A stretch of 59,852 bases of DNA from Methanolobus sp. (GCA_030154025.1 JASKKT010000008.1:1-59852), one strand, 5' to 3'. Positions 46,114 to 56,171 are shown, counted from the stretch's first letter. Translations and numbers: made by a program. Notes: generated from the sequence alone by a model not told the origin.

Positions 46114-48468
46114 ATGCGAATCGGAGTCTACATCTGTCACTGCGGACTGAATATAGCCCATGTCATCAACGTCAGATCCCTTCAGGAGAAGGCAGGCAGC
46201 TTAGAGGATGTTGCAGTTGTCAGGGACATCCAGTTCATGTGTTCGGACTCAGGGCAGGATGCTATCATCGAGGATATAAAGGAGAACAAGCTTGACCGCA
46301 TACTGGTGGCTGCGTGCTCGCCTCACCTGCACGAGCCGACCTTTAAGAGAGTGCTTGCAAAGACAGGGCTCAACCCTTTCATGCTCGAGATGGCAAACAT
46401 CAGGGAGCAGTGTTCATGGGTGCACCAGAAAGAGCCTCAGATGGCCACTCAGAAGGCCTTCGACCTTATCAGGATGGGCGTTGCCAGGCTGAAGCTGCTT
46501 GATCCGCTCCAGGTTCAGAAAGTACCGGTCACCAAAGACGTGCTTGTCATCGGGGGAGGTGTTGCAGGTATCGAGGCCGCTCTGACGCTTGCGGATTCAG
46601 GCTACCACGTTATAATGGTCGAGAAGGAACCTACCATTGGCGGTAAGATGGCCCTGCTCAACGAGGTCTTCCCCACCAATGACTGTTCCATATGCGTGCT
46701 GGCACCCAAGATGACCGACGTGCAGAACCATCCTAACATCGAGCTCATCACCATGGCGCAGGTCAGCGAGGTAACGGGATCCGTGGGCAATTTCCATGTT
46801 ACCGTGAAGCGCAGGCCAAGATATGTGGATGAGGACAAATGCAAGGGCTGCGTAGACGAGTGCGGGCGCGTATGCCCGGTGGAGATGGCCAACCCCTTCG
46901 ACTCCGGCCTCGGGAAGACAAAGGCCATCAATATGCCTATCCCACAGGCAGTCCCGCAGGTAGTTTATATAGATAATAAGTACTGTGTGGGATGCGGCCT
47001 CTGTAAACAGGCATGCCCTGCGGATGCCATTGATTATACTCAACAGGAGGAAATTCTTGAGTTCACAGTCGGGGCCATCATCCTTGCGACAGGCTACAGC
47101 CTCTTCGATGCGGCGCGTAAGCCTGAGTACGGGCATGGCTTGTATCCTGATGTGATAACAAACATGGAGCTCGAACGCCTGCTCAATGCAGCCGGTCCCA
47201 CAAGAGGAAAAGTGGTGGTCCCGTCCACAGGCCAGATCCCGGGGAAGGTGGCCTTTATCCAGTGCGTGGGTTCAAGGGATGAGAAGGTCGGCAATCCTTA
47301 CTGCTCCAGGGTCTGCTGTATGGCCAGTATGAAGAACGCCCAGCTGCTCAAGGAGCGCTATCCTGATATTGAGATCAGTATCCACTATATTGATGTCCGT
47401 GCATCCGGGGAGATGTATGAGGAATATTACGCAAGGACCCAGTCCATGGGTATAGATTTCATCCGGGGCAGGGTGGCGGAAGTGATGGCCGATGCATCCG
47501 GCAGGCTTTACTTGCGCTATGAGGATACCCTGGCAGGCGAGATCCATGAGGAGCCCTATGACCTTGTTGTACTGGCTACCGGCCTGGAGAATGTCCCTGA
47601 TGCAGACCGGATATCCCGCGTGTTCAACCTTTCCCGTCGTCCCGACCGGTTCTTCTCAATAGCCCATCCCAAGATGAAGCCGGTGGATTCCCATGTAAAG
47701 GGGATTTACATAGCAGGCTGCGCCTCGGGACCTAAGGAGATACAGGTCTCCATAGCTCAGGGCAGTGCTGCAGCCTCCAAGGCAATGCAGTTACTTTCAA
47801 AGGGTGAGCTGGAGTCCGATCCTCTCAGCGCCCACGTGGAAGCTGATGCATGTATAGGATGTGGCATCTGTGAGGATGTGTGCAAGTTCAATAAAATAAG
47901 CATGGTTGACCGTAAGGCGGTTGTGGATGAGCTGTCCTGCATGGGCTGTGGTGCATGCAGCGCTTCCTGCCCCCCGGATGCAATAACCATGCGCAACAGC
48001 ACCGACGAGCAGATAGTGGCACAGATACAGGCGGCTACCTCTGTGAGGTCCGAATTCCCACTCATCATCGCATTCCTGTGCAACTGGTGCAGCTACACCT
48101 GCGCAGACCTTGCAGGCACATCAAGGATACAGTATCCCACCAATATCAGGCCCATCAGGGTTTCCTGCGCCGGACGCGTGGACCCTGCATTCGTGCTTGA
48201 GGCCTTCGAGCGCGGTGCCGACGGCGTGCTGGTTGCGGGTTGCAGGCTGGGAGAGTGCCACTACATCTTTGCGAACTACCATGCCAAGCAGAGGATGGAA
48301 TCCTTGCAGGAAGTGCTCGGTGATATAGGTATAGCTCCGCAGCGCCTCAGGGTCGAGTGGATATCCGCAGCAGAAGGCGAAAGATTTGCAAACTCCATCC
48401 GGACATTCGTGGATGAGCTGGAAAAGGTAGGTCCGATAGGCTCAGAACTGCAGGAGGGGGCGCAGTGA
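46114..48468 (+). CDS. hdrA: HdrA fused to an MvhD-like domain
   Basis: The 784-residue FAD-iron-sulfur protein has N-terminal YICHCGLNIAHV, FAD motif VIGGGVAGIEAALTLADSG (about 146-164) and VEKEPTIGGKMALL with the flavin-near Cys pair NDCSICVLAPKM. Two internal ferredoxin motifs follow (CKGCVDECGRVCP; CVGCGLCKQACP), plus C-terminal CIGCGICEDVCK and CMGCGACSASCP. Residues about 645-784 (LCNWCSYTCADLAGTSRIQ, GCRLGECHY, EWISAAEGERFA) are an MvhD-like delta subunit. HdrA is the electron-bifurcating flavin subunit of heterodisulfide reductase. ATG at 46114 follows GGAAGCC. hdrB and hdrC are absent from this strand. Confidence 0.93.
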   Translation: MRIGVYICHCGLNIAHVINVRSLQEKAGSLEDVAVVRDIQFMCSDSGQDAIIEDIKENKLDRILVAACSPHLHEPTFKRVLAKTGLNPFMLEMANIREQCSWVHQKEPQMATQKAFDLIRMGVARLKLLDPLQVQKVPVTKDVLVIGGGVAGIEAALTLADSGYHVIMVEKEPTIGGKMALLNEVFPTNDCSICVLAPKMTDVQNHPNIELITMAQVSEVTGSVGNFHVTVKRRPRYVDEDKCKGCVDECGRVCPVEMANPFDSGLGKTKAINMPIPQAVPQVVYIDNKYCVGCGLCKQACPADAIDYTQQEEILEFTVGAIILATGYSLFDAARKPEYGHGLYPDVITNMELERLLNAAGPTRGKVVVPSTGQIPGKVAFIQCVGSRDEKVGNPYCSRVCCMASMKNAQLLKERYPDIEISIHYIDVRASGEMYEEYYARTQSMGIDFIRGRVAEVMADASGRLYLRYEDTLAGEIHEEPYDLVVLATGLENVPDADRISRVFNLSRRPDRFFSIAHPKMKPVDSHVKGIYIAGCASGPKEIQVSIAQGSAAASKAMQLLSKGELESDPLSAHVEADACIGCGICEDVCKFNKISMVDRKAVVDELSCMGCGACSASCPPDAITMRNSTDEQIVAQIQAATSVRSEFPLIIAFLCNWCSYTCADLAGTSRIQYPTNIRPIRVSCAGRVDPAFVLEAFERGADGVLVAGCRLGECHYIFANYHAKQRMESLQEVLGDIGIAPQRLRVEWISAAEGERFANSIRTFVDELEKVGPIGSELQEGAQ

Positions 48469-49775
48469 CGGAACCGGAAAGCTCAAAGGAAGAAGAGTCG
48501 CTATCTGTAAGCAGGGAGATGGATGTTGATGGCTCCTGTTTCATTTACCGTCTGGTCACTGACAAGTCCGTAAAGTCCCTTGATTATGATTACAAGCGCT
48601 GCATGGGATGCGGTATCTGTGTGGGGCTCTGTCCCACGAAGGCCCTGGAGCTTGGGCCAATAAAGGAGATAGCTACCGGCCTTGATGCACCCCCTGTGAT
48701 GATGGACCTTGACAAGTGCACCTTCTGTTCCATGTGCGCAAACTTCTGCCCGGTGGATGCGTTCAGTATGAGCACGGAAGGGGATTTTTCAGAACAGGGA
48801 AATTTTCCGGAGCTGGATACATACGTACGCATGAACGAGAAATGCCTCCCATGTGCGATCTGTAGAGCAGCCTGCCCGGAAGATGCGATCGATGTGGAAT
48901 TCACCTTCCGGAAAAAGGAAGAGATAGCCCCGTTCAGGGATAAGTCAGGAGGGGATGTTGAAGGCGAGATCGAGATCGATACGGACAAATGTAACTTCTG
49001 CGGCCTTTGCGCAGAGTTCTGCGATGCCTTCCTCCTTGTGGAAAAAGAAGCAACACCCACAGACCCGAACCCGTTCGAGCTCCTGCTGGTGGATGAGGAC
49101 AAGTGCGATTACTGCGTGCTCTGCCAGGATCTCTGTCCCGAGGATGCCATCCGTGTAAAGGGAGAAAAACGTGGTGAGGCTCCGAAGATCGAAGGGAGAC
49201 TGGTATTGAATGATGACAAATGCACCAGATGCACATGGTGTCAGGCAGTATGCCCCTACGAGGCAGTTGATATCAAAAAGCCTTTTGAGGGCGAGCTCAC
49301 TCTAATTGACGACAACATCAGCAAATGCGATCCCCAAGGCTGCCACGGATGCTTCAATGTCTGCCCCTCGCACCTCTGGTACGTGCCCGAGGATGGCAAG
49401 AACAACATAGCAATAAAAGAGGACTACTGTATTTACTGTGGTGCCTGCGTCAATGCCTGCCCCAAGGATGTGATGAAGGTCTCACGTACCGGGGTTTCAC
49501 ATACAGGTATCCCTGATTCACCATGGGCAGGCCAGTGGCGGGACGCCGTGGACTCCATAAAGACCGGAAAGCGCAACTATCCTGACATCTCAAGGACGCT
49601 CTCAGCTGAAAAAGAGCCTCCCAGGGAGCATATTGAAGTGGAGCTGCCTGAGATAGATCCTTCTCATCTGGAAGCTGCAAGGAAGCGCCTGGAAAAGGCA
49701 AGCTCACTGCTCAGCAGTCCTAAATTCAGGAAAGATGTAGAAGCGAAAGTAAGGAAATCAGGCGCAGAGAAATAA
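48465..49775 (+). CDS. Polyferredoxin with eight [4Fe-4S] clusters
   Basis: The 436-residue protein starts with GTG overlapping the hdrA stop (SD GGAGGGGG). Eight Cys motifs are visible in order: CMGCGICVGLCP, CTFCSMCANFCP, CLPCAICRAACP, CNFCGLCAEFCD, CDYCVLCQDLCP, CTRCTWCQAVCP, CDPQGCHGCFNVCP and CIYCGACVNACP. The seventh is atypical in spacing. It resembles polyferredoxins encoded with HdrA or Fwd in methanogens and probably wires HdrA-MvhD to ferredoxin donors or acceptors. A Lys/Glu-rich tail follows about residue 340. Confidence 0.9.
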   Translation: MTEPESSKEEESLSVSREMDVDGSCFIYRLVTDKSVKSLDYDYKRCMGCGICVGLCPTKALELGPIKEIATGLDAPPVMMDLDKCTFCSMCANFCPVDAFSMSTEGDFSEQGNFPELDTYVRMNEKCLPCAICRAACPEDAIDVEFTFRKKEEIAPFRDKSGGDVEGEIEIDTDKCNFCGLCAEFCDAFLLVEKEATPTDPNPFELLLVDEDKCDYCVLCQDLCPEDAIRVKGEKRGEAPKIEGRLVLNDDKCTRCTWCQAVCPYEAVDIKKPFEGELTLIDDNISKCDPQGCHGCFNVCPSHLWYVPEDGKNNIAIKEDYCIYCGACVNACPKDVMKVSRTGVSHTGIPDSPWAGQWRDAVDSIKTGKRNYPDISRTLSAEKEPPREHIEVELPEIDPSHLEAARKRLEKASSLLSSPKFRKDVEAKVRKSGAEK

Positions 49776-49871
49776 TAAAGCGTGATCAGGTTACAATTAC
49801 AAAAGAACTGCAAAAAGCAAGACTGGACGGTCCTTGATGTGTATCAGGGTCCCGCCCGACTTACTTTGATA

Positions 49872-50060
49872 TCAGTGGCTTTCAGCATATCTCTGGGCCA
49901 GCGTGGCCCTTCTAAGCCTGTGCTGCACCTTCTGTTTGTCCCAGTTGTAGCGTTGGGCCAGGAACATGATGAGCCTTTTCCTGGATGCCCCTTTTAGCCT
50001 GTTGGCTTCCATAATCTCATCCACAAAGGCTTTCTGCTGTTCCTTGTCAAGTTCAGTCAT
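49872..50060 (-). CDS. Small basic protein at the end of the hdr operon (62 aa)
   Basis: The frame (TELDKEQQKAFVDEIMEANR, then KGASRKRLIMFLAQRYNWDK and HRLRRATLAQRYAESH) begins at the stop of the fdhA-like gene (TGATG overlap). It is helical and Arg/Lys-rich, with no Cys, so it is not an iron-sulfur protein. I recognise no family. Its translational coupling argues that it is expressed with the redox complex. Confidence 0.65.
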   Translation of the reverse strand: MTELDKEQQKAFVDEIMEANRLKGASRKRLIMFLAQRYNWDKQKVQHRLRRATLAQRYAESH

Positions 50061-51526
50061 CAGCATCCCTCCGTTCTGATCTTCGTGACTGTTCCTGTTG
50101 CAATGGGCAGTTTCCTGCCAGTGAGTATAGTGCCCTCAGGTACCTTTTCCACCCTGTATCGCATATTCATGCTGCCTTTCTCCGAATCCAGCCTTACAGT
50201 GCCGCCTTTCTTCAGTCCGAGGCTTTTGACCATGCTTCTGTCAAGAAGCACAAAGTCGTTGTCATCAGGCTGGCTGAACCACATGAAGGGATTGTACACA
50301 TACTCCAGCGTGCAGGCTCCATTCTGCTGTGCAGGAACAGTCCCGCACTCCATCCTGCAGTATTCCGGCTTCCGGTTCTCACTTGCCAGGGTATCTATCA
50401 TCCTCTCGTGGAGGTAGCCGTGCATTTGCCTGTGATCGAAACCGTCCGCCCCCAGCTGTCTGCTCAGCATGGACATCGCATCTATGCCGTCAACGCCCTG
50501 CCCGCTGTTCTCCTGGAGCTTCCCTTCTGCATTGATTAACGTGCCTCTCTTGCGGTACAGGTGCTCGGTGGCTATGACCACATCAGCTATCGCATTAACC
50601 AGGCTGTCCCGAGAGCTTATCACGATCAGGTTATCAAGCTTCTTGAGCACCTCGACTGCCCTGTCGGTATCGGGCATCAGTTCGACGGGATCACTGTCAA
50701 GCAGTACAAGTGTCCTGATATCTCCCTTCTCGATCCCGTCCATGATCTGTGAGATACCCATCGTCCCGGCTCTGCCCTTTGCAAGCCTGTCCACGCCTTC
50801 GCTGTTTACGAAAGGCTTCACGACATGCAACCTTGCTCCGGTATCAAGCACAACGTTGAGCAGCTGTCGTATGTGGCAGGGGTCGGTATGAGGATGTATA
50901 TCCGTGATTATAACGGAGTTACCATCAAGGTCCAGTTCTGCATACTGCTCCGGGCTCAGCTTCCGGTTCTCATGTGCAAGGTGCAGTTCAGTTGTGCCTG
51001 CGGATGTGATATGTGCACCGTTGCGCTTTGCGGCCAGCAGTCTCCTGACCAGCAGCGGATACTGCACATAGGGGTCTATGAAGAGGACTATCTTCTCTGC
51101 GTTCTCTATGTCGGTGAATGGCATGCCCTCAAGATGGGGATGGCATTCAGGAGGCAGTTCAGCATAAACCGGGATGCCTGTATGTACTACAGTACCCAGG
51201 GATTCTGCAAGCTTCATGAATGCTATGTGCTCTTCGCAGGTGGTATTACCCACTGAGAGCATGGCTACCTTCTCGGCTCCCCTAAGCCTTGAGGCGGCTG
51301 CCCTGACCGCATCCTCAGTGCCGGACCCCAGGCCCTCAACTTTGCCTGTGGCAGGCGTGGAATAGTAGTGAGGCAGTCTCATCCCGAACCTGCAGAGTTT
51401 ACCCCTGTTAACAGGACTGCTTTTCAAAAAGTCGATACTGACAGCACCCCTGTCATCCTCCCGGATGTAAAGGCCGCAGCCGATGCTGCATCCTGGACAT
51501 ACGCTCGTGTATATGCTCTCTTTCAT
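50060..51526 (-). CDS. Shortened FdhA-like molybdopterin oxidoreductase in the hdr operon
   Basis: The 488-residue protein has a Fe-S motif SVCPGCSIGCGLYI with a fourth Cys in RGKLCRFG (Cys10, 13, 17, 45). It has an NTTCEEHIAFMKLAESLG segment, a candidate active-site Cys-His near ELPPECHPH (about 128), SSRDSLVNAIADVVIATE, and a C-terminal dinucleotide-binding domain (about 405-488). Full FdhA is near 680 residues, so this is a shorter paralogue. The Cys-His spacing differs by about four from FdhA, so catalytic competence is undecided. It overlaps frhB-like by 4 bp and probably delivers electrons to it. Confidence 0.75.
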   Translation of the reverse strand: MKESIYTSVCPGCSIGCGLYIREDDRGAVSIDFLKSSPVNRGKLCRFGMRLPHYYSTPATGKVEGLGSGTEDAVRAAASRLRGAEKVAMLSVGNTTCEEHIAFMKLAESLGTVVHTGIPVYAELPPECHPHLEGMPFTDIENAEKIVLFIDPYVQYPLLVRRLLAAKRNGAHITSAGTTELHLAHENRKLSPEQYAELDLDGNSVIITDIHPHTDPCHIRQLLNVVLDTGARLHVVKPFVNSEGVDRLAKGRAGTMGISQIMDGIEKGDIRTLVLLDSDPVELMPDTDRAVEVLKKLDNLIVISSRDSLVNAIADVVIATEHLYRKRGTLINAEGKLQENSGQGVDGIDAMSMLSRQLGADGFDHRQMHGYLHERMIDTLASENRKPEYCRMECGTVPAQQNGACTLEYVYNPFMWFSQPDDNDFVLLDRSMVKSLGLKKGGTVRLDSEKGSMNMRYRVEKVPEGTILTGRKLPIATGTVTKIRTEGC

Positions 51527-52674
51527 TTCAGCATCACCTCCAGGAAAGGCGGTCTGGTGAGATCCATGCCCGGTTCATAGTTACGCTTCTTCTGTGCAGG
51601 GTCTGCAAAGCGCCTGAAGATGCTCGTGACCGGTATGTCCACTGGGCATACATCCGAACATTGCCCACAGCCGATGCAGCTGTCGGAAAGATGGAGCAGG
51701 CGGACCATGTGGTACATGCTCATCCGGTAATTGTCTGCAAGGCTGTGGAACATAGTGCATTTGGAATCTTCGCCGCATGTGCATACAGGGCAGACCTCCT
51801 TGCAGGCTCCGCAATGGATACAGTCAGCGAACTGCTCCATGTAATAGCTGAGGCGCTCCTGGTCAGGCATCTCAGTAAAGACCTTTTCTTTCCATTCGCT
51901 CCCCAGACTGAGCATAGCGCTATTGACCTTTTCCCTTATGGCTATAGCTTTCTCGTCAGCAGGCCGGACATCCACAAAGCCGGCCTCAATGGCATTATCA
52001 AGCAGGCGTTTACCTTTCTCGTTCATGACCTCGCAGAAGGTTGCATTCCCTGCCAGCTCACCGATCACTCCCCAGTTACCGCATGCAAGGTCGGCACTGG
52101 TGGGTATCTTCACGGTGCAGTATCGGCAGTTCTCACGCCTTCCATAGCCTGCCTCCTCGAGATCGTCGATGGGTATGGCCTTCTCTTCCCCGTCCTTTGT
52201 CCTGAAAATGAGCTTGCCCTTCTCGATCTCCTCGCCAGAGACATCCTCCGGGTCTATCTCATACATCCTGACGAGCATTTCCCTGGTGACCACGGGATGC
52301 ATTGTCCCGCCGCAGTTGAGTCCAACGATATAGGTACTCTCGAGGTCGACACCATTGCGCTTGGCCTGCTCGATAACTCCCCTGACATCACAGGGTTTGC
52401 CCGGCATGGCTATCTTCCTGCCTACCGCATGCTTTGCCAGGTTCACAGGCACTGCATGCATGCTCCCGCCGGATGCCAGCACTTCCTGTACATCGTCGGT
52501 GATCACAGGTATGGCTTCGTACTCATCCATACGCTTGAGCACGACAACGCCTTCCACAAGTCCCTTCTCAAGGGCAGCGGCAAGTACAGCGGTGACAAGT
52601 CCTCCGGACGCTCCCCTGCTACGGACATCCGGATCGGTCGCATATCCAAGCAATCTGTCTCCTACCTTGACCAT
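51523..52674 (-). CDS. FrhB/FdhB-like F420-binding subunit with ferredoxin tail
   Basis: The 383-residue protein has the F420-reducing hydrogenase/FdhB beta family pattern: [20 protein letters not shown] (about residues 18-37), [25 protein letters not shown] and [24 protein letters not shown] (about 183-206). The tail carries [14 protein letters not shown] and [13 protein letters not shown] ([4Fe-4S] pair, about 285-350). It should use F420 and pass electrons by its clusters to MvhD. It shares its start region with the mvhD stop (1-bp overlap) and overlaps the fdhA-like gene by 4 bp. Confidence 0.9.
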   Translation of the reverse strand: MVKVGDRLLGYATDPDVRSRGASGGLVTAVLAAALEKGLVEGVVVLKRMDEYEAIPVITDDVQEVLASGGSMHAVPVNLAKHAVGRKIAMPGKPCDVRGVIEQAKRNGVDLESTYIVGLNCGGTMHPVVTREMLVRMYEIDPEDVSGEEIEKGKLIFRTKDGEEKAIPIDDLEEAGYGRRENCRYCTVKIPTSADLACGNWGVIGELAGNATFCEVMNEKGKRLLDNAIEAGFVDVRPADEKAIAIREKVNSAMLSLGSEWKEKVFTEMPDQERLSYYMEQFADCIHCGACKEVCPVCTCGEDSKCTMFHSLADNYRMSMYHMVRLLHLSDSCIGCGQCSDVCPVDIPVTSIFRRFADPAQKKRNYEPGMDLTRPPFLEVMLK

Positions 52675-53102
52675 CAGTTCACCCCCTCAGGTTTCAGGGG
52701 GCTTGGACCCAGTTGCCTTATCTGGGCTGTGACATCCCTTACGAAATTAGCGAACTTCTCCCCCTCACTGGCGCTTATCCAGTTGAGCTGGAGTCTCTCC
52801 GGTTCCAGTCCGAGCTCCCTGACCATTTCCTCAAGGAAGCGGTACCTGACCTCGGCTTTGTAGTTGCCGTTAACATAATGGCAGTCGCCTATATGACACC
52901 CTGTCACAAGTACGGCATCTGCGCCTTCAAGGAACGCGTTGAGGACATGCATCGGGTCGATACGTCCTGAACACATGACCCTGATGATCCTCAGGGACGA
53001 GGGTTGCTGGAACCTGCCCATGCCTGCCGTATCCGCACCGCCGTAGCTGCACCAGTTGCAGCAGAAGGCCACTATCTTTGGTTCCCATTCTTTATCTGTC
53101 AT
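52674..53102 (-). CDS. mvhD: MvhD-like delta subunit
   Basis: The 142-residue [2Fe-2S] protein has [20 protein letters not shown] (about residues 12-31), [38 protein letters not shown] (about 65-82) and [12 protein letters not shown] (about 113-124). It docks on HdrA and relays electrons from the F420 or formate module. It starts 3 bases from the hdrA stop. Its sequence is close to the MvhD domain at the end of the plus-strand HdrA, so the two may be interchangeable partners. The longer frame upstream is not conserved. Confidence 0.93.
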   Translation of the reverse strand: MTDKEWEPKIVAFCCNWCSYGGADTAGMGRFQQPSSLRIIRVMCSGRIDPMHVLNAFLEGADAVLVTGCHIGDCHYVNGNYKAEVRYRFLEEMVRELGLEPERLQLNWISASEGEKFANFVRDVTAQIRQLGPSPLKPEGVN

Positions 53103-53104
53103 TT

Positions 53105-55108
53105 TTATTCTCCCTCGAATGTGAAAGCACTCCTTACCTGGGCAAAGATCTGGTTGTTTTTGAAATGATCCTGCTGCAGGGCTCCTGTAGGACATGCCAC
53201 AGCGCAGGTGCCGCAGCCCTTACAGAGTGCCTTGATGATCCCCAGCTTTCCGTCCACCAGGGATAATGCCTGGAAGGGGCACATGGGCACACAGATACCG
53301 CATCCTACGCATATATCCACATCAACATCCACTGTGATGCCCTCAGTGCTTGCCTTGCCCTGGGCCAGGTAGCGTGTTGCCCTGGCGGCGCAGGCGCTTC
53401 CCTGGGATACCGAGTAGGGGATATCCTTTGGTCCCTGGGTCACGCCGCCGATGAAAATACCGTCAAGTGTAGTGTCCACTGGCTTGAGCTTGGGATGTGC
53501 TTCCATCATGAACCCATCCGCTGCCCTGCTGACCTTGAGCAATTGCCTGATACGCTCCGAGCTCTCGCTTGACACTGCACCTACGCTGAGCACCAGCAGG
53601 TCAAGCTCAAGGTTATAGATATTGTTTGTCAGCGTGTCCTCCACGCGGACTGTGATGTTGTTATCCTTGCCTTCGGTCACCCTGCCGGGCTTTCCGCGTA
53701 TGAACTTGACGCCCATGTCCCTTGCCCTGTCATAGAATTCCTCATAGTTCCTGAAGGGCGCCCTGATGTCCATGTACATGATATATACTTCGGAGTCGGG
53801 ATATTTTTCCCTGATGAGCTGGGCATCTTTAAGTGCATACATGCAGCAGAACCCTGAGCAGTACCTGTTGCGTTTCTTGTCCCTGCTGCCCACGCACTGG
53901 ATAAAACCTATCCTCTTCGGAGGCCGGACATCGCTGGGCCTGACAAGCTTGCCCATGGTGGGGCCGCTGGCATTGAGCAGGCGTTCAAGCTCCATTCCGG
54001 TAATGACATTGTCGTAGAGGCCGTAGCCAAAGTCATGTGTCGGTTCCGGGTTGTATACATCGTACCCGGTGGTGACAACGATCACCCCTACTTCAATGTC
54101 GGAGAAAGTCTCTTCCTGTTCCATGTTAATGGAATGGCTCTCACAGGCCTTGCTGCAGGCACCGCAATCTATGCACACTGCCCTGTCCACAACGGCCCTA
54201 AGCGGCACTGCCTGGGGGAAGGGCACATATATCGCTCGCCTGGTCCCAATGCCCTCATTGAATTCGAAGTCTGGAACCTCAATAGGGCATTTCTGGACAC
54301 ATAATCCGCAGCCTGTGCAGGTGGTAACATCTACGAAGCGGGGCTTGTGCCTGACCTTCACCTTGAAGTTGCCTACGTAGCCATCCACCTCCTCCACTTC
54401 GGAATATGTCAGTAGTTCGATATTCCTGTTCCTTGACACTTCCACCATCTTGGGGCCAAGGATGCAGATGCTGCAGTCATTGGTCGGGAAGGTCTTGTCA
54501 AGCTGCGCCATCTTGCCGCCGATTGAAGGGTTCTTTTCCACGAGGTAGACCTTGTATCCCATATCGGCTATATCCAGGGCCGCCTGCATGCCCGCAACGC
54601 CGGCTCCGATGACAAGCGCCTTATTTGTGACAGGGACCTCTGTGGACTGGAGAGGCTCAAGGAGCCTTGCCCTGGAAACGCCCATGCGTACCAGATCACT
54701 GGCTTTCTTTGTGGCGCTCTCCTTGTCCTGCATGTGTATCCAGCTGCAGTGCTCCCTTATATTGACAAACTCGAAAAGGTAGGGGTTCAGGCCGCCTTCC
54801 TCAACGCATGCCCTGAAGATGGGTTCATGTGTCTTGGGTGTGCATGAGGCCACAAGTACGCGGTTGAGATCATGCTCCATTATAGCCTGTTTGATCTCTG
54901 ACTGTCCTGCGTCACTGCAGGCGTACTTATTAACCGTGGAATGCACGACCCCAGGCAGCGTGGCAGCATAGTCCGCCACAGCCCTGCAGTTCACAACGCC
55001 GCCTATGTTCACGCCACACTCGCATACAAAGACCCCTATCCGGGGGTCGCTTGCTTCTTCATATTCTGTAAATTCTTCAGTCTTAGTGATTGATTCTTTT
55101 TGAGCCAT
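53105..55108 (-). CDS. hdrA: HdrA, electron-bifurcating subunit of heterodisulfide reductase
   Basis: The 667-residue flavoprotein has [13 protein letters not shown] (about 28-40), FAD motif [19 protein letters not shown] (about 166-184), [14 protein letters not shown] and [12 protein letters not shown]. Four ferredoxin motifs follow ([48 protein letters not shown]). Length matches stand-alone HdrA (about 655-670). It is the bifurcation site between CoM-S-S-CoB and ferredoxin. A promoter-like TATA element lies in the 145-bp gap after hdrB, and mvhD follows directly. Confidence 0.95.
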   Translation of the reverse strand: MAQKESITKTEEFTEYEEASDPRIGVFVCECGVNIGGVVNCRAVADYAATLPGVVHSTVNKYACSDAGQSEIKQAIMEHDLNRVLVASCTPKTHEPIFRACVEEGGLNPYLFEFVNIREHCSWIHMQDKESATKKASDLVRMGVSRARLLEPLQSTEVPVTNKALVIGAGVAGMQAALDIADMGYKVYLVEKNPSIGGKMAQLDKTFPTNDCSICILGPKMVEVSRNRNIELLTYSEVEEVDGYVGNFKVKVRHKPRFVDVTTCTGCGLCVQKCPIEVPDFEFNEGIGTRRAIYVPFPQAVPLRAVVDRAVCIDCGACSKACESHSINMEQEETFSDIEVGVIVVTTGYDVYNPEPTHDFGYGLYDNVITGMELERLLNASGPTMGKLVRPSDVRPPKRIGFIQCVGSRDKKRNRYCSGFCCMYALKDAQLIREKYPDSEVYIMYMDIRAPFRNYEEFYDRARDMGVKFIRGKPGRVTEGKDNNITVRVEDTLTNNIYNLELDLLVLSVGAVSSESSERIRQLLKVSRAADGFMMEAHPKLKPVDTTLDGIFIGGVTQGPKDIPYSVSQGSACAARATRYLAQGKASTEGITVDVDVDICVGCGICVPMCPFQALSLVDGKLGIIKALCKGCGTCAVACPTGALQQDHFKNNQIFAQVRSAFTFEGE

Positions 55109-55220
55109 ATTTGATCTTCCAGGCTAGTATGATAAGATAGCACAGCTCCTGCAATCACGTTTGAGGGCGTGTTTACCAGCAGAGGCTATATTTGTGTTTA
55201 GATAGGTCTATAGGTTAAAG

Positions 55221-55236
55221 TGTATAAATTTAAAAA
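55221..55236 (-). promoter_or_regulatory. TATA-like element upstream of hdrA (minus strand)
   Basis: The minus-strand TTTTAAATTTATACA stretch lies 17 bp after the hdrB stop and about 115-130 nt before the hdrA start. It may give hdrA-mvhD-frhB-fdhA-like a second promoter separate from hdrC-hdrB. Confidence 0.4.
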
Positions 55237-55253
55237 GCACAGTGAATGAGAAT

Positions 55254-56171
55254 TCATACACTGGTGCAGACTTCGTTCTCTAAGGTTTCCGTCTTTACCT
55301 TTTCGATAAACCTGGAGGTATCAACAGCGTTCATGGCTATGCCCAGCTCTTCCGGCGAGAAGCCCATGGCAAGTGCAAGAAGCTGTGTGTAATGCAGGAC
55401 CGGCATATCGTAGTTCTTCCCGAACTTCTGGTTGATCTCTGACTGTCCCATATCAAACTGCAGGTGACAGAAAGGACAAGCATCGACAATGCAATCTGCT
55501 CCTGCCTCTTTCATGTGTTCGAGCTTCTTGTTAGCTATCTTCAGGGTTGCGTCAAGAACCGCGGTCCTGGCTCCGCCACCGGCACCGCAGCAGCTCATCT
55601 TATCCGTGTAGTCCACACTGATAGCCCCGGTTGCCTCAACAAGCTCATCAAAGAAAGTTGGTTTGTCAGCGATCTCCAGGTTTGAATCCTTGAGAGGCTG
55701 AATGAGGTGGCAACCGTAGTGCACGGCAACCCTGAGGTTCAACGGCCTTGTAACCGCCTCCCTTACTCTGTCAACTCCTACTTCCCGATAGAGATATTCA
55801 ATTACGTGCCTGACATCTTGGGTGCCTCTGTACTCGTGTCCTATCTCTGCGAGCTTGGAATTGACCTCTTTCTTCAGGGTGGTATCCTCCTTGAGGATGT
55901 CGTTTGCATCCTTAAGGGTACTGAAGCATCCGTTACAGATAGTGAGAATGTCATCACTTTTCTTTTCGGAGAGGGTGATGTTCCTTGATGCAAGGGTCAG
56001 CCACGTGACCTTATCGAGGGACTTGAAGACCCCTGGTGCAGGGCAGCAGGAGGCTCCTTCAAGGTCGGCAAGTTCAACACCCAGTCTTGAGAATACTTTC
56101 TTGGCAGCAACTTCTATTCCCGGGTACCGGTTAGGTGCGACACAACCCAGGAACAGCGAGAGCTCTGTCAT
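55254..56171 (-). CDS. hdrB: HdrB, catalytic heterodisulfide reductase subunit
   Basis: The 305-residue protein has two CCG domains: LFLGCVAPNRY with SCCPAPG (about 41-47) and TICNGC (about 78-83), then HYGCHLIQP, SCCGAGGGAR (about 192-201) and DACPFCHLQFD (about 230-240). These bind the two non-cubane [4Fe-4S] clusters that cleave CoM-S-S-CoB. Length is normal. It overlaps hdrC by 4 bp. It probably acts in the cytoplasm with HdrC and HdrA. Confidence 0.95.
   Translation of the reverse strand: MTELSLFLGCVAPNRYPGIEVAAKKVFSRLGVELADLEGASCCPAPGVFKSLDKVTWLTLASRNITLSEKKSDDILTICNGCFSTLKDANDILKEDTTLKKEVNSKLAEIGHEYRGTQDVRHVIEYLYREVGVDRVREAVTRPLNLRVAVHYGCHLIQPLKDSNLEIADKPTFFDELVEATGAISVDYTDKMSCCGAGGGARTAVLDATLKIANKKLEHMKEAGADCIVDACPFCHLQFDMGQSEINQKFGKNYDMPVLHYTQLLALAMGFSPEELGIAMNAVDTSRFIEKVKTETLENEVCTSV

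Noticed and set aside
51661-52863. 400-codon plus-strand open frame
   Set aside because: It is antisense to the frhB-like and mvhD genes, which carry clear Cys motifs; the plus-strand product has no recognisable motif.
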